Source: JBFAPK01 sp040676675
GTDB lineage: Bacteria; Actinomycetota; Actinomycetes; Mycobacteriales; Micromonosporaceae
Assembly (NCBI RefSeq): GCF_040676675.1
Contig: NZ_JBFAPK010000074.1
Coordinates: 1 to 9,009 of the forward strand
Direction of reading: 5' to 3'
DNA: 9,009 bases
Shown: one piece after another, positions 1 to 6,254 of the stretch
Position numbering within the stretch: the stretch's first letter is position 1
Layout of the letters: each line of letters opens with the position of its first letter
Program-made: the position numbers and the translations under genes
Notes under the pieces: model-generated
Told to the model about the DNA's origin: nothing
Databases searched by the model: none
Seen by the model: the letters and a program-made list of their open reading frames with translations, nothing else

Positions 1-100
1 GCGAGACCCCGTCCACGTGGATGCCGCGGGCGGCCACGTCGGTGGCGACCAGCACGTTCGTCCGGCCCTCCTTGAACTCGGCCAGCGTGCGCCGGGCGGC
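1..100 (-). pseudogene. DEAD-box RNA helicase fragment (C-terminal RecA domain, motif V), truncated
   Basis: The minus strand encodes a stretch that includes RTLAEFKEG and LVATDVAARGIHVDGVS. This is the motif V region of the second RecA-like domain of DEAD-box RNA helicases, which unwind RNA in an ATP-dependent way. The match runs off the left edge, so the C-terminus may continue outside the window. Upstream, homology stops abruptly near base 100. The same frame continues through unrelated residues (an ATG at 134-136 would give MPGRPATIRPPR before the helicase part). The TetR promoter and gene then occupy the DNA where the Walker A, DEAD and SAT motifs should be. A protein starting here could not bind ATP in the normal way, so I call it a remnant. 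The alternative is a rearrangement or assembly join at this point. Confidence 0.7.
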
Positions 101-193
101 GCGGGGTGGCCGGATTGTCGCGGGGCGGCCGGGCATGGCGGGGTCGCCGGTTTGGAAATCGTCCCGGCGGGAGACCCCGTGCCGCAAAATATG

Positions 194-205
194 TAGACCG
201 GTCTA
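194..205. promoter_or_regulatory. Perfect 12-bp palindrome TAGACCGGTCTA, likely TetR operator
   Basis: TAGACCGGTCTA is exactly self-complementary and ends 10 bases before the ATG of the TetR gene. From memory, the boxes bound by the Bacillus LmrA/YxaF (QdoR) repressors carry a similar TAGACC-type core, and the protein encoded next door belongs to that branch. The site overlaps the proposed -10 element, so binding would block the promoter. Autorepression is inferred from this placement. Confidence 0.65.
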
Positions 206-209
206 GTAT
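204..209 (+). promoter_or_regulatory. Putative -10 element TAGTAT giving a leaderless tetR transcript
   Basis: TAGTAT fits the actinobacterial TANNNT -10 pattern and lies 6 bases before the ATG at 216. There is no Shine-Dalgarno sequence between it and the ATG. Transcription starting about 7 bases downstream would begin at or next to the A of the start codon, giving a leaderless mRNA. No convincing -35 is visible around 180-187. Confidence 0.45.
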
Positions 210-215
210 TCAATC

Positions 216-815
216 ATGGCTGGAACGAAGGGCGCCGAGACCAGCGGTCGGCTGGTCGAGGCGATGCTCGAACTGATCCAGGCCCGCGGCTACAGCGGCA
301 CGGGCCTCAACACCGTGGTGGAGCAGGCGGGCGCCCCCAAGGGGTCGCTCTACTTCCACTTCCCGCAGGGGAAGGAGGCGCTCGGCGAGCGGGCCGTCGA
401 CCTCGCCGCGGCCCGATTCCGCTCCCTGCTGGCCGACGCCGAGTTGGAGTCGGCCGGCCCGGACGAGGTGATCCACCGCGTGATCGACGTGCTGGCGGGG
501 CTCCTGGAGGAAAGCGACTTCCAACTGGGCTGCCCGGTCTCCGTGGTGACGCTGGAGATGGGCGCGCAGAGCGAGCGGCTGCGTACCGCCTGCGGGAACG
601 CCTTCGAATCCTGGATCTCCCCGGTCGCCGAGTACCTCGTCGGGCTCGGCCGGTCCGAGGAGGCGGCCCGGACGCTGGCGACGGCCGTGGTGAGCGCCGT
701 CGAGGGCGCGATGATCGTCTCTCGGGCACAGCGGTCGGTGGAGCCGTTGCGCCGTACCGCCCAGGTGCTCGCCGGGCTGCTGGACCAGCGCGCACCGGTG
801 ACGGAGGCGGTGTGA
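216..815 (+). CDS. TetR/AcrR family repressor, LmrA/YxaF type
   Basis: A 199-residue one-domain repressor of usual TetR length. Residues about 8-55 form the DNA-binding domain, with the helix-turn-helix in GTGLNTVVEQAGAPKGSLYF (28-47) followed by HFPQGKEAL. The GAPKGSLYFHFPxGKEAL signature and the GCPVS segment (105-109) in the ligand domain are typical of the LmrA/YxaF branch, known in Bacillus for repressing drug or flavonoid-responsive genes. The ATG at 216 is the only start that keeps the whole N-terminal helix, and it sits just after a palindromic operator. The stop overlaps the start of the next gene (GTGA), so the two are translationally coupled. I infer that it represses itself and the downstream SDR-hydrolase and is released by an unknown hydrophobic ligand. 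Family assignment is firm; the ligand is unknown. Confidence 0.93.
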   Translation: MAGTKGAETSGRLVEAMLELIQARGYSGTGLNTVVEQAGAPKGSLYFHFPQGKEALGERAVDLAAARFRSLLADAELESAGPDEVIHRVIDVLAGLLEESDFQLGCPVSVVTLEMGAQSERLRTACGNAFESWISPVAEYLVGLGRSEEAARTLATAVVSAVEGAMIVSRAQRSVEPLRRTAQVLAGLLDQRAPVTEAV

Positions 816-2605
816 GCACGCCCGGCCGGCACGCCCTGGTCTTCGGGGCGAGCGGCCTCGTCGGGCGGCACCTCGTCCGCACGCTCGGCCGCGCCGGCGT
901 ACGCGTCAGCACGGCCAACCGCGGCCCCGAGGCGTACCGCCGGCTCACCCGCTGGCTCACCGACCACGGCCACGCGCACCCGCCCGTCGATCTCCGGGTC
1001 GACTTCGGGGCGCGCCCGCTGCTGTCGGGTGACGCGGCCGCGTGGGAGGACGTCACCGAGGTCTACAACTGCGCGGGCGCCTACCGGTTCGGGATGTCGG
1101 CCGAGGAGGCGCGCCGCGCCAACGTCGGGAGTGTCCGCGCCATCGTCGATTTCGCGGCGGGCCTTCCCCGGCTGCGCCGGCTCGTGCACGTCTCCGGTTA
1201 CCGGGTGGGCGGGCAGGATCCGGGGCTGGTCCCGTGGAGCGACGAGCGGAGGCGGGACACGTACCGGGCCCTGGGCGCGTACGAGGCGTCGAAGGTCGAG
1301 TCCGACGCCGTCTTCCAGGCCGAGGCGGACCGGCTGGGCGTCCCGTGGTCCATCGTGAACCCGTCCAGCGTGATCGGCGACAGCGCCACCGGCGAGTCCG
1401 ACCAGCAACTGGGTCTCGCGTCGAACCTCAAGGAGCTCTGGCGGGGCAGCATGGCGGCGCTGCCCGGGAACGCGAGCACGTTCGTCCCCGTGGTGCCGGT
1501 CGACTACCTCGCCCGGTTCATGACGCTGCTGCCGTTGGACGCGGCGAGCAGGGGTGGCGCGTACTGGGTGCTCGACGACGCGACCCCCGCCCTGCCCGAC
1601 CTGCTCGCGCTGGTCGGCACGCACTACGGCGTGCGGGTTCCCCGTACCCGGGTCCCGGTCGGGCTCGTCAAGCGCCTGCCACCGGTGCTCACCAGGGCCG
1701 ATCCGGAGACGCTGACGTTCCTGTCGAGCGATCGCTACCCGACGGACTCCGCCAACGCCTTCGCCGCCCGGCACGGCCTCGCCATGCCCGACACCACCGC
1801 GTCGATCCTGCGCTGGGCCGACCACCTCGCGGCCCACCGCTTCGGCGACGCCCCGGCCGCCGACCGGCGGTTCACCACCCCGGCCGGCGTACGGACCTTC
1901 GAGCTGGGCGAGCCGGACGCCGCCACGGTGGTCCTGCCGGGCCTGCCGGTCAGCGCCGACACCTGGGCGCCGGTCGTCGCGGCGCTGGGCAGGGCCCGCG
2001 CCGTGGACCTGCCCGGGCTGGGCCTGAGCGCCGGCCGGCGCGCCGACTGGCCGGGCTGGTTGGCCGCGCTGGTCACCGGGACCGGCGCCCGCCACCTGGT
2101 GGGCCACTCCGTCGGTGCCGCCGCCGCGCTGGCGGCCGCGGCGGCCCACCCCGGGTCGGTGGAGCGGCTCACGCTCGTCTCGCCGTTCTTCCTCCAGGCG
2201 CGGACGGGTGGCGTCGCGCGCTGGGCGCCGCTGAGCCGGTGGTACCTGCGCCGGGTCGACGCCGACGCCCTGGCGCGACGGCTCACCGGCGACGCGAACC
2301 GCGCCGACCAGCTCGCGTCCACCGTGGCCGACCTGCGTCGCGGCGAGGTCGCGACCAACGTCGCCCGGCTGCTGGCCGATGCCGCACGCGAACGCTGGCG
2401 CGAGGACCTCCGGTCCGAGCTGCGGCGGTATCCGGGGCCGGTGCACGTGGTCGTGGGCGGCGACGACCCGCTCACCCCCGAGGCGCGGGCGCTGCTGGAG
2501 GCGCGGCCCCGGACCGTCGTGACGGTCGTCGCGGGCGCCGGTCACCATCCCCAGTTGACACACCCGGCGGACCTCGCTCGGGCCATCTCGGGATCGCCGA
2601 CATAA
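812..2605 (+). CDS. Fusion protein: extended SDR (NAD-dependent epimerase-like) plus alpha/beta hydrolase
   Basis: A 597-residue, two-domain, presumably cytoplasmic enzyme. Residues 1 to about 340 are an extended short-chain dehydrogenase/reductase: nucleotide-binding GASGLVG (12-18), the YNCAGAY segment after beta-4, HVSGYRV holding a candidate catalytic Ser, YEASK (Tyr157, Lys161), and NPSSVIGD. This resembles the 3-beta-HSD/epimerase group and should oxidise or reduce a carbinol/carbonyl with NAD(P). Residues about 352-597 are an alpha/beta hydrolase: an oxyanion-hole LPGLPVSADTW, nucleophile elbow GHSVG (Ser433), acid in GGDDPL (Asp552) and His578 in GAGHHPQ. The complete triad suggests esterase, thioesterase or C-C hydrolase activity. 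The GTG start overlaps the tetR stop by 4 bases, so it is the operon's second gene. The fusion implies two consecutive steps on one substrate, but that substrate cannot be read from sequence. Confidence 0.88.
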   Translation: MSTPGRHALVFGASGLVGRHLVRTLGRAGVRVSTANRGPEAYRRLTRWLTDHGHAHPPVDLRVDFGARPLLSGDAAAWEDVTEVYNCAGAYRFGMSAEEARRANVGSVRAIVDFAAGLPRLRRLVHVSGYRVGGQDPGLVPWSDERRRDTYRALGAYEASKVESDAVFQAEADRLGVPWSIVNPSSVIGDSATGESDQQLGLASNLKELWRGSMAALPGNASTFVPVVPVDYLARFMTLLPLDAASRGGAYWVLDDATPALPDLLALVGTHYGVRVPRTRVPVGLVKRLPPVLTRADPETLTFLSSDRYPTDSANAFAARHGLAMPDTTASILRWADHLAAHRFGDAPAADRRFTTPAGVRTFELGEPDAATVVLPGLPVSADTWAPVVAALGRARAVDLPGLGLSAGRRADWPGWLAALVTGTGARHLVGHSVGAAAALAAAAAHPGSVERLTLVSPFFLQARTGGVARWAPLSRWYLRRVDADALARRLTGDANRADQLASTVADLRRGEVATNVARLLADAARERWREDLRSELRRYPGPVHVVVGGDDPLTPEARALLEARPRTVVTVVAGAGHHPQLTHPADLARAISGSPT

Positions 2606-2608
2606 ACT

Positions 2609-2631
2609 GGCCGGCGAACCGTCACCCGGCC
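2609..2631 (+). terminator. GC hairpin just after the SDR-hydrolase stop
   Basis: GGCCGG (2609-2614) and CCGGCC (2626-2631) pair around an 11-base loop, beginning 4 bases after the stop codon. There is no T-tract. Such tail-less hairpins are common at actinobacterial gene ends, but a 6-bp GC stem also arises often by chance. A second small hairpin, CCCGC/GCGGG (2673-2687), followed by CTTCTTT, lies between here and sepH. Confidence 0.35.
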
Positions 2632-2779
2632 CACGCGGGCGCGTCCGGGGTGGCTGTGATCAGGGCAGCTCACCCGCGACATGCGGGCGTGGCTTCTTTC
2701 ACCCCGTGACCGACCGGCGTACCGTGTTGCGAGGACGCCCGGGTGGTCGGCTCGTGGCGTGGGGCCAACGACGCGGGAC

Positions 2780-2784
2780 GGAGG
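2780..2784 (+). promoter_or_regulatory. Ribosome binding site that fixes the sepH start
   Basis: GGAGG lies 7 bases before the ATG at 2792. It selects this start over an in-frame ATG at 2681, which would add 37 residues (through the intergenic region) unlike anything in the SepH family. A possible -10 (TACCGT, 2720-2725) lies about 70 bases upstream, without a recognisable -35. Confidence 0.75.
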
Positions 2785-2791
2785 CAACGCG

Positions 2792-3868
2792 ATGCGCCCA
2801 GTACGCTTCGTCGCCCTCTCCGAGGACGGTCAGGCCATGGTGCTCGCCGACGAGGTGGGCCGCCTTCTCGCCCTACCCATCGACGAGCGCGTGTCGCAGG
2901 TGCTGCACGCCGAGCCGGGCGCGCCCGCGCTCAGCGTCGCCACCGCGAGCACCGACCCGCACCCCTCCCTGTCCCCGCGGGACATCCAGGCCCGCATCCG
3001 CGCCGGCGAGTCCGCCGAGGACGTCGCCCGGATCGCGGGCGTACCGGTCGACCGGGTGCTCCGCTACGCCGGACCGGTCCTGCAGGAGCGGGCGATGCTC
3101 GCCCAGCACGCCCGGCGTACCCGGCTGAAGTCCTCCGAGCAGAACACCCCGCTCGCCGAGATCGTGGACGGCCGGCTGGCCCAGCACGGCATCGACACGG
3201 AGAAGATCTCCTGGGACGCCTACCGGCGGGACGACGGCACCTGGCGGATCATCGCCACCTGGCCGTCGGGCAAAGCCACCGCGCAGGCCGTCTGGGACCT
3301 CGACAAGACCCGGCAGACGGTGTCGCCGCACGACGACATGGCGCAGTACCTCTGCGCCGAGCGGCCCACGCCCATCCTCGGGCAGGAGCCGCCGGCCGCC
3401 GAGCGCGGCGGCGGGCACGCGCTGCCCGGCCCCTCGCGCGGCGAGCCGAGCCGGGGCGGACACGGCCTGCCGGCCGCCGCGCCCGAACCGCGTCCGGGGC
3501 GGGATCCGATCCGCGCCGGCCGGGACGCGCTGCTCGCCTCGCTCGACCGGCCGCTCGGGTCGGCCGCGGGCCGCGGTCTCGAACCGGCGGCCCCCGCCGC
3601 GCACGCCGGCCAGGAGGCGCCGCGCCAGCGGGCCGTCTCGGGTGGCGCCGCGGCGCTGCTCGGCGGCGGCCAGGGCTCGGCCTTCGACGACGACGCCGAC
3701 ACCCCGAAGGAAGTGCCGGCCGTACCGTCGCTGGCGGTGCTGCGTCCTCGCCGGACGACCCCCGCGCCCGGCGAGGGCGGCGAGTCCGGCGGCAAGCCGC
3801 GCAAGCGGCTGCCGAGCTGGGACGACGTCCTCTTCGGCAGCGGGCCGGCCGCGCGCGAGACCTCCTGA
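2792..3868 (+). CDS. sepH: Septation protein SepH (DUF3071), FtsZ assembly regulator
   Basis: 358 residues, cytoplasmic. The N-terminal conserved part (about 1-195) starts RPVRFVALSEDG. It contains a helix-turn-helix-like segment (about 61-93: SPRDIQARIRAGES, then VARIAGVPVDRVLRY) and the YRRDDGTWRIIATW block (144-156). A long Pro/Gly/Ala/Arg-rich, probably disordered linker follows. The protein ends with a conserved basic and acidic tail motif, RKRLPSWDDVLFG (337-349). In Streptomyces and Mycobacterium, SepH binds FtsZ through the N-terminal domain and promotes filament assembly at division septa. It is restricted to actinobacteria, which fixes the host phylum. The gene appears monocistronic: hairpins lie upstream and a strong terminator lies 6 bases after the stop. 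Confidence 0.95.
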   Translation: MRPVRFVALSEDGQAMVLADEVGRLLALPIDERVSQVLHAEPGAPALSVATASTDPHPSLSPRDIQARIRAGESAEDVARIAGVPVDRVLRYAGPVLQERAMLAQHARRTRLKSSEQNTPLAEIVDGRLAQHGIDTEKISWDAYRRDDGTWRIIATWPSGKATAQAVWDLDKTRQTVSPHDDMAQYLCAERPTPILGQEPPAAERGGGHALPGPSRGEPSRGGHGLPAAAPEPRPGRDPIRAGRDALLASLDRPLGSAAGRGLEPAAPAAHAGQEAPRQRAVSGGAAALLGGGQGSAFDDDADTPKEVPAVPSLAVLRPRRTTPAPGEGGESGGKPRKRLPSWDDVLFGSGPAARETS

Positions 3869-3874
3869 GCCAGA

Positions 3875-3906
3875 CGCCGACCCGACCGATCGGGACCGGG
3901 TCGGCG
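3875..3906. terminator. Bidirectional terminator hairpin between convergent genes
   Basis: CGCCGACCCG (3875-3884) and CGGGTCGGCG (3897-3906) form a perfect 10-bp stem with a 12-base loop. The loop contains the self-complementary CCGATCGG, which allows an alternative inner hairpin (CCCGA/TCGGG, 3881-3894). It lies 6 bases after the sepH stop and 8 bases beyond the stop of the opposing gene, so it can serve both transcripts. No T-tract is present on either strand. Confidence 0.75.
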
Positions 3907-3914
3907 CGGCCCGG

Positions 3915-4406
3915 TCAGACCGGCGGTCGATGGGCCGCGAGCTGCCGGTTCACGGCCGCGGCGATCTCGTCCAGGGAGCGATCGAACGACTGCCCGGAGA
4001 TCACGATTGGCGTACCGAACCGGGCCAGGTTGCTCCGCGTCTCCTGACGCAGCCACGGCCGTACCTGCCGGAGCACGGCCGCCGGATCGACCGGAAAGAT
4101 CAGCAGGACCGGCACGTGCGCGGATCCGCGCGGGTTGACGCCCGGCCGGACGGCGGCGACCTCCGGCCAGGCCAGCCGCACGCCCATGAACGGCAGTCGG
4201 ATCCCGTCGGCGCCGATCGCGACGACGGGTACGCGAAAGAGCGTACTGGCGACGACGGGGTAGCCGAAGATCCCGCAGATCAGCCCACCGAAGATCGTAA
4301 TCAACCAGCCGGCCACGCCGGTCTCGATCAGACCCAGCCCGATGACGATGACGCCGAGCAGCAGGAGCATCAGGTACGGCAGGTTCGGTCGGACACGGAC
4401 GAGCAC
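3915..4406 (-). CDS. STM3941-like membrane protein, two N-terminal TM helices
   Basis: 163 residues if the GTG at 4404-4406 is used. That start has AGGGAG six bases upstream. The longer TTG start at 4410-4412 would touch the same Shine-Dalgarno and is less likely. Residues about 9-28 and 31-53 are two hydrophobic helices (LMLLLLGVIVIGLGLIETG, then WLITIFGGLICGIFGY). The soluble remainder contains VAIGADGIRLPFMGVRLAWPEV, a pleckstrin-homology-like beta pattern of the bacterial PH kind, and ends in FGTPIVISGQSFDRSLDEI. The GTPIVI...S.DEI ending is the hallmark I associate with the STM3941 family, whose function is unknown. It is a cytoplasmic membrane protein with the C-terminal domain probably inside. 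It converges on sepH and diverges from the aldo/keto reductase. Confidence 0.8.
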   Translation of the reverse strand: MLVRVRPNLPYLMLLLLGVIVIGLGLIETGVAGWLITIFGGLICGIFGYPVVASTLFRVPVVAIGADGIRLPFMGVRLAWPEVAAVRPGVNPRGSAHVPVLLIFPVDPAAVLRQVRPWLRQETRSNLARFGTPIVISGQSFDRSLDEIAAAVNRQLAAHRPPV

Positions 4407-4430
4407 CGGCAACTCCCTGGTCGGTCAGGC

Positions 4431-4442
4431 GAAGATCATAAT
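4431..4442. promoter_or_regulatory. AT-rich island between divergent genes, possible bidirectional promoter
   Basis: GAAGATCATAAT stands out in otherwise GC-rich DNA between the STM3941-like gene (minus) and the aldo/keto reductase (plus). The minus strand reads TATGAT (4435-4440), one base from the TATAAT consensus, and the plus strand reads CATAAT (4437-4442). The two -10-like elements overlap, so polymerases could compete. I see no good -35 on either side. Confidence 0.4.
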
Positions 4443-4494
4443 CGGTCGCCCCGGGCGCTGGGAGCCCCTCGACGGGCGTGGCAGGGTGGGGATC

Positions 4495-5472
4495 ATGGAA
4501 TACACCAACCTGGGACGTACCGGCCTGTCCGTGAGCCGGCTCTGCCTCGGCACGATGAACTTCGGGCCGCACACCACCGAGCCGGACAGCTTCGCGATCA
4601 TGGACCGCGCGCTGGAGCAGGGCGTCAACTTCTTCGACACCGCCAACGTGTACGGCCGGCAGCTGGGCGAGGGCGTCACCGAGCAGATCATCGGTCGCTG
4701 GTTCGCCCAGGGCGACCGGCGGGAGAAGGTCGTCCTCGCCACGAAGGTGTACGGCCGGATGGGCGACTGGCCGAACGAGCGCGGCCTCTCGGCCCGGCAC
4801 ATCGTCCGCTCCTGCGAGGACTCGCTGCGGCGGCTGCGGACCGACTGGATCGACCTCTTCCAGATGCACCACATCTCCCGGGAGACCCCGTGGGAGGAGA
4901 TCTGGCAGGCCATGGAGACGCTGGTCGCCCAGGGCAAGGTGCTCTACGTCGGCTCGTCGAACTTCGCCGGCTGGCACCTGGCCGCCGCCCAGGAGTCGGC
5001 CGCGCGCCGCAACTTCCTCGGGCTCGTCTCGGAGCAGTGCATCTACAACCTGCTCACCCGCCACGTGGAGCTGGAGGTGGTGCCGGCCGCGCAGCGGTAC
5101 GGCATCGGCATCATCCCCTGGTCGCCGTTGCAGGGCGGGCTGCTCGGCGGGGCGATCCGCAAGCTGGCCGAGGGCGCGGCGGGCCGGATCACCAGCGGGT
5201 CGGAGGCGCTGGCCACGCACCGGGAGACGATCGAGGCGTACGAGAAGTTCTGCGGCGAACTCGGCCATGACCCGGCCGACGTGGCGCTGGCCTGGTTGCT
5301 GTCCCGCCCCGGCGTGACCGCGCCGATCATCGGTCCGCGTACGGTCGCGCAGTTCGACGCGACGCTGGGCGCGCTCACCGTGGACCTCTCCGAGGCGTCC
5401 CTGGCCCGGCTGGACGAGCTGTTCCCGCCGATCGGCAAGGGCGGCCCCGGCCCGGAGGCGTGGGCCTGGTAG
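4495..5472 (+). CDS. Aldo/keto reductase
   Basis: 325 residues, the usual length for this (beta/alpha)8 barrel family, which reduces aldehydes and ketones with NADPH in the cytoplasm. The complete catalytic tetrad is visible: Asp48 and Tyr53 in FFDTANVYG, Lys84 in ATKVYG, and His125 in DLFQMHH. The barrel continues with VGSSNFAGW and QCIYNLL, then IIPWSPLQGGLL. Near the C-terminus, PIIGPRTVAQFDATL is the 2'-phosphate/cofactor-binding segment. The start at 4495 gives the standard MEYTNLGRTGLSVS opening, with AGGG 8 bases upstream; an in-frame upstream extension is not plausible. It stands alone, divergent from the STM3941-like gene and convergent with thpR. The physiological substrate is not predictable. 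Confidence 0.95.
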   Translation: MEYTNLGRTGLSVSRLCLGTMNFGPHTTEPDSFAIMDRALEQGVNFFDTANVYGRQLGEGVTEQIIGRWFAQGDRREKVVLATKVYGRMGDWPNERGLSARHIVRSCEDSLRRLRTDWIDLFQMHHISRETPWEEIWQAMETLVAQGKVLYVGSSNFAGWHLAAAQESAARRNFLGLVSEQCIYNLLTRHVELEVVPAAQRYGIGIIPWSPLQGGLLGGAIRKLAEGAAGRITSGSEALATHRETIEAYEKFCGELGHDPADVALAWLLSRPGVTAPIIGPRTVAQFDATLGALTVDLSEASLARLDELFPPIGKGGPGPEAWAW

Positions 5473-5473
5473 C

Positions 5474-5497
5474 GGGGCCCCGTGCCGGCGCCGCCGG
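5474..5497. terminator. Short hairpins between convergent AKR and thpR
   Basis: The 25-base gap between the two stop codons holds the self-complementary GGGGCCCC (5474-5481) and the hairpin CCGGC-GCC-GCCGG (5485-5497). The placement between convergent genes fits a shared terminator. The stems are short and there is no T-tract. Confidence 0.35.
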
Positions 5498-6211
5498 TCA
5501 GACCGGCCAGGCGGCGAGCCGGTGGTACAGCGGTCGGGGGCCGAGGTGGCTGCGCATCAGCACCACCTCGGTCACCGGCCAGGACGGTCCGAGATAACCG
5601 TCGAGTGTGTCCCGGTCGGCGTCGACCGCCTCGCGGGGCAGCCGGTCGCCGGGGCGGGCGAGGGTCAGGTGCGGCCGGTACGGGCGCCGGTCGTACGGCA
5701 GCCGGGCCCGGCGCAGCTCCCGGCGGACCGCGCCGTGCAGGGCACGCAGCGCGTCGACATCACCCTGGAGCCCCACCCAGAGCACGGTGAAGCGGTCCCG
5801 GCCGAACCGGCCGCCGCCTCCGAGCCGCAACCGGGGCGGCTCGGGCTCCGGGGTGGCGCCGCCGACCCCGTCCCCGACCACCTCCGGTCCGACCACCGTG
5901 CCCGGCCCGAACGGGTCGCCCGGCGCCTCGGCGGCACCCGGACGGCCCGGCCGTCGGGCGTCCGCCCGGCGCGGTCGGCGCGGCGGCCGGCGCCAGGTCG
6001 CGGCGGCCCGACCGAGCGCCGCCTCGACGTCGGGTAGCCGTTCCTCCTCGACCTCGCCGAGGAAGGCGAGGGTGACGTGACAGGTCTCGCGGGCGGCCAG
6101 CCGGACGTTGACCCCGGCGGCGGCCAACTCGCCGATCCGCATCCGGTCGACCTGGGCGGTGAGGTCGTCGAGCGCCTCGGGCGACGGATGGATCGCCACG
6201 AACAGCCTCAT
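5498..6211 (-). CDS. thpR: RNA 2',3'-cyclic phosphodiesterase (2'-5' RNA ligase family) with central insertion
   Basis: 237 residues of the 2H phosphoesterase superfamily. ThpR proteins open 2',3'-cyclic phosphate ends of RNA and can act as 2'-5' RNA ligases. Both HxT catalytic motifs are present: HVTLAFLG (His45, Thr47) and HLTLARP (His181, Thr183). The opening MRLFVAIHPS is the standard family start, so I use the ATG at 6209-6211 even though the frame stays open upstream to about 6715. The Shine-Dalgarno is weak (GGCGGTGG). Usual ThpR length is about 180-190 residues. The excess lies in one block, about residues 74-126, of Pro/Arg/Gly/Ala-rich, low-complexity sequence between TW and RLRLGGGGRFG. 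That block sits between the two half-domains and is probably a flexible loop. The gene is downstream of the single-TM protein gene, 43 bases apart, likely co-transcribed. Confidence 0.88.
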   Translation of the reverse strand: MRLFVAIHPSPEALDDLTAQVDRMRIGELAAAGVNVRLAARETCHVTLAFLGEVEEERLPDVEAALGRAAATWRRPPRRPRRADARRPGRPGAAEAPGDPFGPGTVVGPEVVGDGVGGATPEPEPPRLRLGGGGRFGRDRFTVLWVGLQGDVDALRALHGAVRRELRRARLPYDRRPYRPHLTLARPGDRLPREAVDADRDTLDGYLGPSWPVTEVVLMRSHLGPRPLYHRLAAWPV

Positions 6212-6254
6212 CCGGCCACCGCCGTACGAACGCGGTGACGCGGCCCGGTCGCGG

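Noticed and set aside
3..180. Direct repeat GAGACCCCGT at 3-12 and 171-180, possibly flanking an inserted segment
   Set aside because: The same ten bases also occur inside the aldo/keto reductase gene near 4883, so the word is likely a chance match in GC-rich DNA.
350..2563. A 737-residue minus-strand open frame opposite the TetR/SDR operon
   Set aside because: It is an antisense shadow caused by high GC content. It is rich in Arg, Gly, Pro and Ala without domain patterns, while the plus-strand frames have complete family motifs.
812..2605. Assignment of the SDR-hydrolase fusion to olefin biosynthesis (OleD/OleB)
   Set aside because: OleB-type hydrolases use an Asp nucleophile, whereas this protein has Ser in GHSVG. 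No OleA or OleC gene is nearby.
2681..2791. An upstream ATG that would lengthen SepH by 37 residues
   Set aside because: The added residues have no family counterpart, and a well-spaced GGAGG lies before the ATG at 2792.
3220..5268. A 682-residue minus-strand open frame
   Set aside because: It crosses sepH, the STM3941-like gene in another frame, and the aldo/keto reductase. All three have clear motifs in their own frames, so this is a shadow.
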